Positions 1 through 19,315 are shown, counted from the first letter of the stretch. The stretch is 64,000 nt of DNA from Paracyclopina nana (GCA_019096065.1 JAGUCH010000001.1:17298001-17362000); one strand, 5' to 3'. Translations and numbers: made by a program. Notes: generated by a model from the letters alone, not told the origin.

Positions 1-2130
1 CACCAATTTCCCAGTCAGCCTGAAACTTTACTAGTTACTGTCAGCATTCACACTGGGAAAATCTGACCCTAAAATATTTTTAAAAAAATTGTACTTTTTG
101 GCTATGAAATTCATTTAGAAAATTGTGAATGAAATTCATTTTGTGCATTTTAAAATTGGAAAATCAGCATTATTTGCTGGTTTCCGGTCCAGTCCCATAT
201 TTTAAGGTTTGAAGCTTGGAAAAAAACAGCTGAATTGTGTATGGCAGCTGCTAGCTCTTCTTGAAGAAGAACAAAGCCAGGATGATGATGATGATGATCG
301 ATGCGTGGTGGTCATTTTAATAATGCAAAACTCGCGAGGATGAACATGAAAAGACGCAAAAAAGCCTGAATATTTAATATCGAATTTTTTGGTGGCCCAG
401 TTCAAAAGTGATTTGCTCAAGTTAACCGCCTACACAACAAGCTCAAGAGATTGCAGCATAAAAAGGTCGACAGACATCCCACCGACCGCATCAAATCGGT
501 GAGCACCGATCCATTTTCACACCTGGACACCTACAGCCATTATCAGCCCAATAATGCATGCATAATCAAAATGGCGACCTTCCATGTGAAAAATACCAAA
601 AAAGTGCTTTTATGAATGAGTTGACTCGTAAAATTACAGCCCTCGCTGGCTCGGGCTAGTAAAGCATCACTCGCTTTAATCCATTTTAAATTCTTTTTTT
701 ATGTTCCCCAAATAGATAAAAATAGATATGTTGCACTGTTTTCTGGGGCAAAAAAAGCACTCACTTTCACTCTAAATAAAAACAGCAATAATCTTTTTCT
801 TTTTATGTACACTTCATCAGAGTGATTAAAGTTAATAGTCTGGTGATCTGGATTTTCCAGGGTAGACAGACTTTTTTGTGTGTGTCTGCTTTGGATTGAA
901 TTTCGATGTCTGAACATAAGTAATTTGAATTTTAAAATTATGCTGTTCACTTTGGGTGAGTAATGCCAAAATGCACTTTTTGTGCAATTTTCAGCCAGTT
1001 GCTGCCTTGAAGTTGCTCCACGCTTCATTAAAAGTGCAAAACAACAGGTACTAAAAAAGGGGACTATTTCTTTTAAAGCCACTCTGAAAAGAGTGACAAA
1101 GCTCAATTCTGGAAAAATGCATTTAACTAATTAATTAATTAAAAAAGGTTTTTTAACAAAGTCAAGTATCTCAAGGCTACAATGATGTTTTGTTTAAAAA
1201 ATCATGAAAAAGCTTTTTTTAAATAAATAATTATGAACCTAATGAAGATTTTAGTGGGCACTTTTAAAAGGAGATTTTTGAGGGTTTTTTTTGGTGCAAT
1301 ATCCCCATGTGCCAAAGGGATTAAATTCTCACAAAAGGGAATCCTCTCATCATGGGTGGGCAGACAATTGTTCTGACTGTAATGGATTGAGAAAAAGAAG
1401 TTGCTGTACTATCCTGAAAAAAATATGGCCTCAAATGACTGGAACAGACATCCTTGCTAATTGAAAACCTTCCATTTTCGGCTCGCCATAAAAGGTTTCG
1501 CTACACGACGCTAAATTGCAAAATTAGCAATTTGGCTACTCGTTTTTTCAGTCTGCTACATACATAAATGGCTAGTTTTAATCATGCTAATGAACTAATC
1601 CATTAATATCATAAGTAAATCTTGAGAGTGGGGAATTGTCACTCTGTGAGATTACCAAAAAATGCATTATTTTGCTTTTTTCTTGCATTTTTCATTTTTT
1701 TTTTCTGATGTCATCAAGAGGCAACAACAAACAGGAGAAGAGGCCAAGTTTTTTTTTCCTTTGATGAATCAGTCTCAAATCTCAGCTTGGCACTGACAGT
1801 GAAAACGTCTTTTCAAAAGAGGGAAAAAATCTCATTTTCTGTTTGCAGTTGAAGAAGAAGAAGAAACCAATCTTCTTCCACAGAGAAAAAGAGCATCATA
1901 ATTGGTTTGGCACACAACAAAAAATCGAATGCTGCCATTATAAATGTATGGCTTTTTTCATACACCACAAGTACTGTGTAAGACATTAATTGGATTGTCC
2001 CTCTTTTCGACCTTGCAGCACACATTTCACACATGCCAATTTGCTGATCACGACGAATGGCAATTGCAATGATGTGCCGCGAAATTGATCCAAGACTGAA
2101 ATTAACCACCATTGTGTTATGGACAATATT
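1..2130. other. AT-rich non-coding sequence
   Basis: No open frame here looks like a conserved protein; the longest frames are interrupted by homopolymer-rich AT sequence. A short (GAT)n-type microsatellite lies at about 282-298, and a copy of a dispersed repeat lies at 635-665 (listed separately). If the CLCA-like exon at 2871-3149 is real, this stretch is probably part of its downstream intron, since no further CLCA exons are visible on the minus strand before the window edge. Confidence 0.5.
635..665 (+). repeat. Dispersed CTCGCAGGCTCG-type repeat, copy 1
   Basis: A short block reading CCTCGCTGGCTCGGGCTAGT then AAAGC. Closely related blocks occur at 28841-28943, 29493-29593 and 30817-30848, always preceded by a TACAG or CACAG-like run. 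This is the most diverged copy and lacks the longer downstream homology shared by the two copies near 29 kb. Confidence 0.5.
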
Positions 2131-2284
2131 AGCCCGGTTCCAACACGGGATATCAGTATAGTATAGTACGGTAAACCAGTTAAGTCAGGTTGAGCTGAGC
2201 GCGCGAGCTAGCTGTGACCTGACTATGCTAATAAGTCAAGTTACGTCTCCTGACTTAGCAGATTTTCCTTGTTGGAACTGGGCT
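2131..2284. mobile_element. MITE-like element with terminal inverted repeats (copy 1)
   Basis: The left end AGCCCGGTTCCAACACGG is matched in inverted orientation by CCTTGTTGGAACTGGGCT at the right end (about 16 of 18 positions pair). The roughly 154-bp interior has no coding capacity. A second element with the same terminal sequence lies at 59647-59783, so this is a small non-autonomous DNA-transposon family. No clear target duplication is seen for this copy. Confidence 0.6.
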
Positions 2285-2580
2285 ACTAGCTTTGATTCTC
2301 CATTACAACAATCACTAATCAAGCTTTTCTGCTGAAGGATCAAATGACTCCTTTGATGGATTATATGCTCTGAAAGGAAGCCATAGCAATTTAGCTGAAA
2401 GGTGCTAAAAAGCAATATGGCTGAGCTTTGCATTCAAGCAAAGCGGTTTTGGTATGAGCTACCCATTTGTTTTTATCCAATGCGATGACTGGTCTCCTCT
2501 AACATTTTGACGAAACCCTTACAGAAGTTTAAGTTTGCTCCAATCAAAAGATTGTAATTGTAATTATTTTCAAAAATGTT

Positions 2581-2723
2581 CTTGAGCGGACTCGAACCCC
2601 ATACTATATATAACTGCGCGAGAGTAGAGTGCTATAACATTTAACGAAAATGCTCTTAAGTGGGCTCGAACCACGTACTAACTGCGCGTGAGTAGAGTGC
2701 TCTAACAGTTGCGCCACCGAGAT
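2581..2723 (-). repeat. Tandem tRNA-derived SINE-like unit
   Basis: Read on the minus strand, 2723 to about 2650 has an A-box-like GGTGGCGCAACTGTTAGAGC and a T-arm/B-box-like GTGGTTCGAGCCCAC. A second module, about 2640 to 2581, repeats ACTCTACTCxCGCGCAGTTA and ends with GGGGTTCGAGTCC. The two modules share both the central and the B-box blocks, so this is a duplicated tRNA-derived sequence. It is not a working tRNA gene: the acceptor stems do not pair convincingly and the anticodon arm is disrupted. A degraded tRNA pseudogene pair is the alternative. Confidence 0.55.
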
Positions 2724-2870
2724 ATTGCGACAAATTAGCAACAATTAATAGAGCGTACTAATTTAACACCACTTCTCAAATCATCCGAGGCGGTGCTTCA
2801 CAGCTTTCCACCTTGGACACCTAACTAGATCATATATTGAAGATGATTTATTTTTTTCCTTGTTGCTTAC

Positions 2871-3149
2871 CTGAAGTCGCTGCAAAATGTCTTCACACGA
2901 GTCTTCTGGGACTTCTTCACTGATTTTCACAACAATACCAGTATAGCCACCATCTGTGACTTCAATGGCCGCTTTCGATGAAATCACCAACAATAAAAGG
3001 AAAACCAGGCTTGATTCCAACATGCTTCTGTTTTTTTCTCTCTGTCTGCTGATGATCTACTTTTTTCTCGTTGGCTGCAAGAGATGTCTCTTCATGTTCA
3101 GAATTTCGATGATGTCTCCAGATAATGTCCAATAGTCTTGACTGATATG
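2871..3149 (-). CDS. CLCA-like chloride channel regulator, N-terminal exon (partial)
   Basis: Minus-strand exon; coding from ATG at 3021-3023 to 2871 (51 residues), ending CAG before a GTAAGC donor. The residues form a clear signal peptide (M1 to about A18, rich in Leu/Val) followed by a segment with GGYTGIVVKI and VPED. That matches the start of the CLCA N-terminal domain in calcium-activated chloride channel regulators, secreted metalloprotease-like proteins that modulate surface TMEM16A-type channels. Upstream, an acceptor TTTTTTGCAG lies just above 3149, so about 126 nt of 5'UTR are in this exon and an untranslated exon lies further upstream. Later exons are not seen in 1-2870 and must lie beyond the left edge. 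The call rests on a short segment, so family identity is moderate. Confidence 0.6.
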
Positions 3150-6100
3150 CTGCAAAAAAAAATGGAAAAAATATTTATTTATACATCTTTTAAAGAGAAC
3201 TATTGTTGTCTGAAGCATCGTGAGGTGCCTCACTAGCTCCTTTTGTCATCTCTTTGCCCCTATTGTGAAATGCAGGGCAAGAAATCTGCCCCAATTTCTA
3301 AATAACCTATTCAAAGTCGACTTCACCATAGGAAAAGTTCATCTACTATTAAAAGAAAACGAATTCCATGATGTTGAATTAATTTCCTTTTTTAAAACAA
3401 ATTCCAACTTCAGATTTTCAGAAAAATATCGAATATATTTCAGCATGAATGAGTAGGAGGTGAACACCGCATAAAGCTGAACAAAAGCACTTGTAAGGCA
3501 TTAAAAAGTGCGCGTAAATTCAAATGCGGATTATCTTTTATGCGCGGCTGTTAAAAGAAGAGAGGCTTTAAAAAAACAGACACTTTATGACTTCAGGTTC
3601 ACTAGAGGAATTTGACGATTTCCTAATGGCTAAAATAGTCCGAAAAATTATTATTTGAGTTGGAGGAGGTGAGAAAAAGCGACGTGGAACGAATGCGAGT
3701 TTTTAAGCCACCAAGCCGGTCTTATCAGATCTTGGGACCTTGAAATTCAATCATGGCGGACAAAGTGGCCAAATATTGATTGAAATGGCCACCCCGGGTC
3801 AGAATTCAAGCGGCCATAAACCGTTGTGGACCAACTCCAATTTGTCGCGAGTTTATAGACGTGTCATGTTACTTCACACCCAAGTAAAATGCAGGGAAAA
3901 ATTCCAAAAGCCAAATACTCTTGGTTGGTGGGGCATTTCAAAGGTTTCCAAGCTTTTTTGCGCGAGAGATGGAGGTGTCACTCCCCCACTGAGCAGAGCT
4001 GGCTGCATCAGAGTCGTGACACAGCAAAGAATTGATCCTTGTGCTTCATTAGAGAAAAACCAACGAGCCTTTTTTATCTCGGGTCATATCCGACCCATTA
4101 GTTCATGTCATCTCGGCCAGCCCCACCAAAAAATATTTTTGAGATCTTTTTCTAATTTTTAAAAATGTCCTCATCGCAGGATATTTCATTGGCGCCGGTT
4201 TTTACTCCCGCAATGGATACAAATAGATATTCAGTTGGAGGTGCCTTAACTCAAAAAGGAATCAGCATGAATAAAAGTTCCTTTTTCAGTTAACGTCCCC
4301 ATAAATCAATTCTTTGCTAAAATCCTATTTTTGGTGGGGTAAAAACAGATTGTTTAACCGAAAATTGAGCTTACTTTGAATTATTAGATTTTTTAGATTT
4401 TTTTAAAAGCTTTTGACTGAAGAAAATGCATGGATTTCCGTGAACCATATGGAGGGGAAAAAACCTCCAGTAAAATGCAGTTTTCTGCGAATATAGCATA
4501 AGCTGCCATCAAGATAAACCTTATGGACTTCTTGGAATGCTAATCACTTGTTTTGCCATTTGTCTCCCATTCGAAAATAATTCAGACTATTGACTATCTG
4601 CAAGGTGATCACACTTGTAAAATTCGAAATAAAATAATTTCAGCTCTAAGATTGTTGACAGTGCAAATTGAATGGAGGAAATGGGATTTCCAGCCAAATA
4701 ATAATGGCAGATAACGATTAATTGTTGAGTGGTGGAAAGTTGTTTACCAATTGGTCAATGCTCGTAATGGCTCATTAGGCAAACTTTTGAATAGCAGTCC
4801 AAGATAAGCTATTAAATTCCTTTGTTGTTGACCCAGATTATTTTGCTCAACTGAAAACGCTCTGAGTGAAAAAATAAACTATGACTCTAATAAACTGTGA
4901 ATGAAGGCATTATATGAAACAACAAAGGTGTGATTGTTATTTGGCGTTTTTGGGCAATTTTCCGGAGGTTTCCTTCTCGGAGGAACAAATACAGCAGAAT
5001 TTGGTGTGTATTTTACTCATTTCCAAAATACAAACATTTTCCCCTCAAGTTGCGCTTTAAATCCGCAGCATGTTGAGGCAGTGCATGAATATTCAGCTCA
5101 CGTTTTTGACCAGAGTGAAAAGATTGACTCCTAATTTTACAGCTATGCTCAATTTATTAGCACCAGAAGATTCTAACACAACTCAAAACTCACAGCAACA
5201 AAATGGCTACACCCTGGCTTCAATTGTTACCAAAGCTGCAAAGTGGCTTTTTTTCAATGGAATTCGGCCGAAATCAACTGCTGCTGTTGACCTAGATGAA
5301 AGTAGTGAATACAGTAAAGGGTGTCGTCAACTCAATTGCATAGAAGTAAAAGCGAAAAATCAACATCAATCAAGTGTTTACCTACATTTTCCTGTTTGAA
5401 AACAGCCCTAGCTTGCATGCTTGGCCACAGTGGGGCAAAAACTCAACAAAACACCCACTGTGACTTATGGCAGTGAAAAAATCAATGTTTGGGGCTGTAA
5501 AATCCGACATTGGAATCTGACAAAGGAATGGAAGAAGGGCTTGTGAGAAAATTCTTATATTACTACTTCATGGACTTATAAGGCAAGTTTGGAAAGTAAA
5601 TAAGTGACCTCCCGCTGATTGAAGAAGCTTCTTGGACATTTGGACGATTTAACCATGATGAGCTGCTCAGCCGTGCGTGGATGCCAACAAGAAGCCACTG
5701 CACTGTGGCACCAAAAGACCTCCCAACAAAGTATGTCACACTGCCATTTTCAGTGTGTGGGCAATGAAAAATCCTATCAGAGCTGCTTGCAGAATTTGAC
5801 CGCTAGATGGCGCAGCGATTTGTTTTGGCGGGAAGGGCGAGAGAGACGCAGCGTTTTATCACCGCTGGGCCGTCAAAAATGCCAAAACAGTAATACTGCT
5901 TAAAAATCCACTTCTGGTATTTTTGTGCCTACTTGGTACCCAATATTCAGCACTTAACCTACAATTCCAAACACCCATTCTTTAGATATGCTCTATTCAA
6001 TCAAAAGTTTTGAATTTCTAATATTTTTTTTCGTTAGTTATTTTTGTAATTTGTCATCCTGAAGCTTCGCAAGTTGGAGTGGCAACAACGGTTTTTCTTT

Positions 6101-9090
6101 CTTCTTCTCTTTTTGCCTATAATTCGGCTCTGTCATTATCCTAAATATGGATTTTGGCCCATTTGAGCCAAAATGTATCATCAAGGCCAATGAATGCGAA
6201 GATGACAATGCAAAACTATGAATAAAGAGAACAAAGCTGTTTCTCAGCAAAGAAAAAAATCCAGTTGATTAAAATAGGGCTTTTTTGCTGTTTTTCTCTC
6301 ACTGTGAAAGATGCTGCTTAGGTCATCGCGGATAGGAATCACGAATTGTCTCCTATTATTGGGGTCATGACAAAAGTTATGCATATTGTTCACAGGGTGG
6401 CTCTTTCTTGAATACAATGGGGCAAACCCACTCAGCTTTAGACACTGTGAGCCAAAATTGAATTTTACTGCACACACGACTTCCTACAGAGCAAGTCCAA
6501 GCTGAATTATCATAAAGTCTGGCCAAAAGTGCATACATTGACCAAAAAAATTCAATTTCTTCCATAAAAATATTAGGTTTAAGAAAAAAAAACTATTTTG
6601 AGCTTGATTAATGACCAGGGATGCATATAGCAGTCAAAACAACAACAGTCTGGTTTTTTTTAATACAGATGCAAAAAAGCAGCTTTGGAAATAATAATAA
6701 TAATGGCTGTACACCTAATCAAAAACGAGATAATAACCCGCCCTGTTTATCAGCTTCAAGCAGAATTTGATGCAACAATGGATTATAAAGGGAATTTTCA
6801 ACAGTCCCCTTATGCTTATTTTGATGATGGTACAAGTTCATGGTCAAATACTAAAAATCCGCCCCAAAAAAAAAATATGCAGCTTGTGCCATATGGACAA
6901 TGGCTCATTTGCATTGTTTTGCCTCCCAAAATATCTGGAATGAAATTAACTGACAGTATATGAGCCTCAACAAAAGAGCTTTTATGCCATAAAATGACGC
7001 ATAATGATGATTGCGGTCGAATTTACAAGCCCCACGTGCTTTTAAAGCCAGGAGGATGTTAATAATAATCACAACAATAAAAGTGCGTCAATTCGGAATG
7101 CAGAAAAAAATAAATTGCAAAATTTTATAGCAAACTCTCATGCTGAAAAATTCTAGGTGATTTTCTAGTTTAGGACGAATAAGTGCATGCTCGTAATTGC
7201 TATACAACAAGTACATATAAGTGTGGTTGCATGCCATAAAGTTGTCGGGCTTGATGGCTGGCTGTCACCTTTATTGCAGCCTAAGTAATGGTTTTTCTCC
7301 AGCAGTGTCACCCACATCACTATATATATATGAAATGAGTCACGTCTTGGATGGCAATTTAGCAAATAAAGACTAACACACAGGGGCAGCAGCCATTTTG
7401 AATAAGGAAAAAATGGCTGCTAATACATCAAGCTGAGAGGAAGGGGGTGTCAATGTTGGCCTTTGTTTACAACTACATGTGTTCATTAAGCTTGCAGATT
7501 TCCCTCTGTAGATTAGTTAGTACTACAACAACTACTCAATAACCTGCATAGCTGAGCTTTCCTGCTGAGGTCTTCTTGGATATATTGCATTCCTGTGCTA
7601 AATACCTGTGATGCTACTTGAAGGCAAGGGCTATTGAACTTTTGACATAATGTGGTCAACATTGTAGTAATGATGGTAATGCTGATTACTGCACCCACGC
7701 GCGCGAAAAGCTACATAGCAGCTGCACTCCATGGCAAACTATACCTGGCTTCTATTTTTTCCTCCTCTCTTCGATGATGATGCTCATCATAAATACCTTT
7801 TTCGGAGCAAAATGGAAAGGTATACACACACACACATGCAACATATTTCACATATGGTCTGAGACACTAGCAATACCAGAGTAGAAAGTGCAGAACCAAG
7901 ATGGATTGGCAAGCCTTCAAACACTATTAAAGCTTGGCCATAAAAGGACACATCTGGTATTCTGCCACGACGCGACGCCGCTGCAAAGTGGGAGTTGGAG
8001 CGGGCCTTTCTTGTCATTTGACACCACATCAGTCTCTGCTAGAGGCTCCAAAGGCGAACCTATTGAAAAAGCCATATTGCTTGGCTTGCAACAGGTGCTT
8101 AGCGCGGTGTCGTGTTCTATGGCGCACTAAAAATCAGCCAAAAGAGTGCGCAAAACAGCCGCGCACAATCTTAGCATTATTTCTCCTCCTAACTAGCAAG
8201 GTTTCCTTTTTTCCACGCTAAAGGAAAGTCGGCAGTCTCGGTTAGGGACACATTTTCCATACCTGGATGCTATTTTTTAGCTCCTATAAAACATGACTCA
8301 CAATATGACATAAGGACAGCGATGAATGCTTCGAATTATAAGGATGACATGTGTGTGTCTTTTATTGATCTATCAACAAGATATTACGTTATTATCGCGG
8401 CTTTCACTATATTATATCGCCAAATCAGCCCTTGCTAATGCCAGATGTTCTCTTTGACAAATGTGAAGGGGCTCACCTGCTGTTTTGTTTGGTGCCAAAC
8501 TCAACCACCAGGAAATGCTCTCATTTAGGGCAAAAAAAAAAATATTGAAGAGCACCCATTTGTTGCCCTGACAACTTGAAAGCCATCTTGCTTGATGAAA
8601 AAGCTTTCATTTTTGTTTACATATATTATGGGAAACCACCGTTCATTTCAGCTAGGTGGGAAATTATTGAGGAGCTTTGAACAGTTGTTCTCTGGGAAGA
8701 AAAGTAATAATCATATGAAGAAGAAGTGTCAGGTTTCCCGAAAAACATGCAAGCCAATCGATACTTTGTGCTCGAATGGCAGAAGAAGATGTAGAAATGC
8801 TACATGTTCAGAATATTTAACGCGTAACTTGAAACCAAGGCGCATAATGCAAAAATCCGCGAAAAACTCTCCAGGGAAATTATAGAGACAAGGGTTGAAA
8901 TATTGGACGCTAGGGGGAGCTGCTAATGAGCTTCGACTTTGGGCTTATTTTGGGAGATCCTGCCATAGATGATCATGGTGTCAAAATATTTTGCACCATC
9001 ATCCTCCAGGGGTGTCAAGGGACTCTTAACTAGACAGAAATTCCCTCGTGGCTAAAAAGTTCAAGGGGAAAAACGGCTCATTTTCTTAAC
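3150..9090. other. Non-coding region, no gene recognised
   Basis: AT-rich sequence with scattered short open frames on both strands (longest about 140 codons near 3740-4162). None shows protein-like composition, consistent splice sites or a recognisable motif. It is upstream of the CLCA-like exon and may include its promoter and untranslated first exon, but I cannot place them. Confidence 0.5.
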
Positions 9091-9094
9091 TGCT

Positions 9095-9440
9095 GACTCT
9101 AAACAATTGGCTAATGTCTTCAAGCAAAGAGCTGACTAAAGCCAAAAATTAATTTTTTTTATAGGCAGAAAAATGGCTCTTTTTGGAATTTATGGCACTA
9201 AACAATAGACTAATTTTTTCAAGCAAAACGCTGACAACAAGGCAAAAAATGGCTCTATGAGGAAATTATGGCACCAAGCAATTGACTAATTTTTTCAAGC
9301 AAAGAGTTGACAACAGACAAAAATCAAGATTTTCTTTAAGGCAAAAATATCCCAATTTCTAACTCCGTAATTAAACAAATTCCTTAAAAGCAAAGAGCTG
9401 ACAATTGGCAAAAATCAAGATTTATCAACTGCAGGAAAAT
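9095..9440. repeat. Degenerate tandem repeat, about 70-85 bp period
   Basis: About four imperfect units each contain a block like CAATTGACTAATTTTTTC followed by AAGCAAAGAGCTGACAA and then GGCAAAAATCAAGATTT. Units start near 9105, 9195, 9275 and 9365. Spacer lengths vary, so this is an old, diverged array and not a microsatellite. Confidence 0.6.
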
Positions 9441-12400
9441 ATTCAAGCAAATATCTGATTTCTTTTGGTAGATCTTTGTGTTTAGGCTTTAGCTTTGCTC
9501 AGCATAAAGGCTGAGTGTTTTGCAAATTAGAAAGTGTGTTGCTGCTGACCTTTTGCCAAAGTTCAATGGAGTGTTGTTCGCAGTGGTTTCCACTCTGTTG
9601 GTCATCAGTGCAGACTCTTTTAATTGCATGACTGTATAAAGGAGAGCCCACATTTCATAGTTTGATTGTTTAAAAAAAAACAACGGCTCAAATGTGTAAT
9701 TACTGCCATGGCTATCATTTTTCAGTTGATTAAACAATAGCATCCAAAAAGTGGAGGCACACTGGGCGCCATGAAAAGAAAAAAAGATTAGCAAGTCAAG
9801 ATGATAATCAGAAAATTTAACACACATTTTGAGGCCGGGCAAAATCTCCATAGAGTGCACATACCAACAGAGAAAATGGAAATGGAAATGAAGCCATGAT
9901 TGCAGCACACACGCCTGAGATAAACGTGCCTGATTGGAATGAGATCTCACAAAATTGAAAACAGACCTAAAAAGTTAAAAGGCTCCAAAAGAGTGAAAGT
10001 CATGTTGATGATGATCTTGGCCATCCATCAAGCATGGAAAATTTGTCTTCTCTAATGGCAGAGCCTCCACAAAACCTGGAATTATCCACACTTCACACTC
10101 GCGATTTTCCAGGCGAAAAAAGGCCATTTTTAGTATCTTTTTTCTAAAAGAAGATCAGCACGACCAAACGTGTTCCAAATTAAGCCCTTATTACGAGCCT
10201 TTTGAGCATAGGAGTTCAAGTGTCAAGTACGTTTTCAAAGGGAGAAATAATAAATTCCATAAATGCAAAGAGATGCTAATCTGGATCATAGCAAACAAGC
10301 CTTTGCGAAATTTCTCAGGTTTTCAGCCGAATTTAATCCGATCATGAGCAAAAACATTCTTTGCTGAACAATGGCCAAACCGAAATTTCCAAATGATGAC
10401 AGATCCAACGAGATTATTGTCGTGTGAAAATCCCCAGAGAAAACCATATAGGTAATCTTTGGGGTGGATCTTTGGGCGGACCAAATGGCAGGATCGTCTC
10501 ATTTTTTCGGCCCCATACGGAGCGAGCATTAAAAGGGTCAAATCCCAGCAGTAAATTGTAATCAAGGGGTTTTCACTGCTCAACTCAGGCCCAAGATTGA
10601 ACGTCAAGCAGATCGCTATCTTGGCCGTGGTTGAACCGCAAATTTGCATCAGCGTTTTGACATCGCGCCGTAACAGCCCGCTAATTACCGCCGCCTTTCA
10701 AAATCGCAGCCTTATTAGCATTTTCCAGCTACTAAAAACCAAAAAAAGCCAGCAATATTGTGAAAAAATCGAGTGCACTTCGTCTTCGCAAAAAAGGACA
10801 TACCAAACCTGTTGCGGTAAGGTGTGCAAATTCCCAGAAACATGATGCAGCAGGTGCGGCAAAACGTTATTTTTTTTAAATCAACAAATGGCGATATTTG
10901 ACGTTATTTCAAGTGAAAATGATGCAGTGCTCATGACTTTGCCCATCTACCTTGAATGGCAGCCATAATTCACATTGTTTCATGGCAAATCTTTCAAATT
11001 CTCCAAAGGACTTAAGTGACGGCAAGCTTCTTACCTAGTTTATAACGGCGGCGGAAGCTGATGTGGACGAAACCGGTGCAGCACTTAACGTAACTTAAGA
11101 ACCAGCAAAAATTGTCAGCGGCCTCTTCAAAAAACTTGACACTGTGTTTAGCGCGCGGTTTCCTCAACAGAACTGAGAATTACTGAGGCAGTGAACGGCG
11201 GCAGTCCAAGCTGAGCGCGCGGCTTCGTGCATACGGATTACGGACGTCGCCATAAGTAACGGCGAACGCGCGCGTAACCACGCGAGCATCTCAGTTTTTG
11301 GACTATCTGTAAAAACGTCAACATTCAACAACAGGTATATGCTGCTTTCCCATCCTAGCTAATACAATTACATGACTCACCATGTATCACGTGAGTGATC
11401 CAGAATCTGGAGAATCTTGCATACCTGATTATTACGGCATTTTTTTACGCATATAAAGTTCGGTATGTTCTTTTTTTCCCCGCGCGTACATGGCTTTTTA
11501 TTCAAGGCGGGCAACAAAGGGCTTTTATGCAGTTTTATTAGCGCAATTTTGGCCGCTAAAAGCTGGTATATCAAAGGAAGTAGGCTGACATAAGAACTAA
11601 GAACTAAATAAAAAGTAAGTAGTGTGTGAATTTCAATGATTTTGCTGCTTGCGGTCGCGAGTTTTCTCTGAGGAGATTCAACCACAGAACGGTTTAGATA
11701 AACCGAGTGCACATAAACTCGAGATACAGAGATAATTTGCCATTAGCATTTAGTAGCAGGCTTTTAAAGTGCTCCACAGCTAAAAGGAAGTCAACGTTTC
11801 ACTTGAACGAATGGCAATAAAGCACTTGTAAAGTAACCACCTGTTTTTTTAAATCAAGAGTGGCTGGAGATTCTTGGATTTTTTTCCAAGCCAATTTTGC
11901 CTCACACACTGAAACAAAGTGGCAATTAATCTACTTTTTCAGCCAGTGAAACGGGAGCCCCGAGGTGACTTTAGCCAGGGCCTAAAACCTTTTTTTTTTT
12001 TTGATGTCGGGAGATTGAAAACATCTGTGAAATGCCTTGGGAGCAAGAGCAATTTTGTGAAATCTCAATTAGGTCACACAAAAGCAACAGGAACGATTTG
12101 TCAAGGCAGTTTTCGCTGAGCTTATCAAAATCCATTATTTCCAAATGGCGATGATGGGATCAAGCCAGTGTGATGACGCCCATCATCATTGGCAGCTCAC
12201 TAATGATCACTATATAGAAATCATGGAAAAATGCACTGTGATTTGAGCGTTTTCACTCATGAGATAAAAATGCCCATTTTGGCTGTTCACACACAATTCA
12301 TTACTGCTGATAAAAAAGAGCTTAACATTCTTGAGCTTCTAAAAACTGAAAATTGGTGGGCCTTGATGAAATTGGCTGCCTCTTCATCGATTGCTGCTAG

Positions 12401-13952
12401 CCAAGGTCAAAAAGTTGGTTTTTATGCATTTTTCTGGTGCATTAGAGCCAAGCCCAATCTGGTTTCCTGCAGGGAAAAAATCCTTAAAATGCATTTTGAG
12501 CTGCAATCCTGAGGGATTCTTAGTTTTTCAAGAACTGCCTTGATCCTTAAATCAGATAAAAATGGTAGCAGCTACTCAGTGGCTTATCCATGTTTTGGGC
12601 CACATTTGTCACAATAAAAGTGGACTGACTTGATTTGGGAACTTCAAAATGTCCACTTACAGCAACCACCCAAAGATGGTAATTCTAACGTTTTCCATTA
12701 CTATTTAAAAAGGTAATGGGAAAATGAGAGACTGCTCGCGTCCTAATGAGTCATTGCCAAGTCATGACCAGGCTAAAAACGGTCTGGCTTGACTGGCAAT
12801 TTCTAATTGTCAATTTGGGAGAATTTCCATGGCGTTTTCACATGCAAAGTCCACACAAATGAAAGTGATCTTGGCCAAGCATTTTTTTTTGCAAATTCAT
12901 TGCTACATGTGGTTGCAAAAAGAGAAAATCAAACACTATACTAGAATTTGTAATTTTCCAAATTGAGGCCAAATTATTGTAAGTATGTAGAGGAAGCCTT
13001 TCAAAAGAGCTTCTTCACTGCATTCAGCTTGTTGAGTAACTTAGTATTGATCAAACTGTAAACAAAAAAAAGGTGGTAAAAGCCTCTGCACACCTTACAA
13101 CAACAGCCCTATTATTGTGTACGTGTTGTAGCAAAGCAAAAGGGAAATGAAGTCACATGGGTTAATTTGCATTTTAAATGAGGAAATCATCCATCTTTGA
13201 GCACCTTGGAATGATTGATTAAATTAGCATGATCATAGTGGCAAATAGTGGGATTTCAAGATTTATCTGCCAAGTGTCATGGTGCAATTAGTTCCAGTCG
13301 AAATGTAGCATTCAGTTGTCTTTATGGCCCATCTCTGTCATTCCTTATCAGATCAGCTGCTCAGATTGTCACACACCTACTTTTTACTCCAATGCACTTT
13401 ATGATAATACCTTCTCTAATCCAATTGAAGAAAATGACTCAAATGGAGGGTGTTGCTGCTAATTAAAGAGATCTTCACACCCTCTACTTTGCATAATTGA
13501 TTGCCTTCCTTGATTTTTGTGCCACCACATAATTAATTCACCAAATGACAGAGCAATTTCCAAGGATTTCTGCCTGAAGAAAAAGAATCTGCCAGATAAT
13601 TAAAGGCAAATCTAAAGTACCTGAAAAGGCGCATCAGAGGATCTAGTCACACTTCATGCAGATTTCTCCAAGCAGAAAAATATTTCTTTCTTCAAAAATC
13701 CTAGATGTTAGATTACTTGTAGTATTTTCCGCTATCTTTCAGGGTGGCGCCACTGCAGAGGGGTCAAAATCTGCAGAGGGTCAAAATTTCCAGAAGTGGA
13801 TATTTTTGTTGTTTCATATTTTTGGCTTTTTCCGTGTGCAAAAGGCCAAAATAGATTGTTATTATACCCAATTGCCGCGAAAACAAATCCTTCAGTCATA
13901 ACAATTTTTCTTTTGTAAGAAAGTAAACAAAAGCAGTTTTTGACAATATTCA
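9441..13952. other. Non-coding region with a CpG-rich patch at 11035-11335
   Basis: No gene is recognised. At 11035-11335 the composition switches to CpG-rich sequence (GGCGGCGG, GCGCGCGGTTT, ACGCGCGCG) and ends in a donor-like ACAG followed by GTATAT at about 11335. This could be a promoter with an untranslated first exon on the plus strand, but no matching acceptor or coding exon was identified. The rest is AT-rich. Confidence 0.4.

Positions 13953-19315
<5,363 letters not shown>

Noticed and set aside
2581..2723. Functional tRNA gene
   Set aside because: T-arm-like sequences are present but acceptor stems do not pair and the anticodon arm is disrupted.
3740..4162. A 140-codon open frame on the plus strand in intergenic sequence
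   Set aside because: Composition is not protein-like, there are no supporting splice or poly(A) signals, and no motif is recognised.
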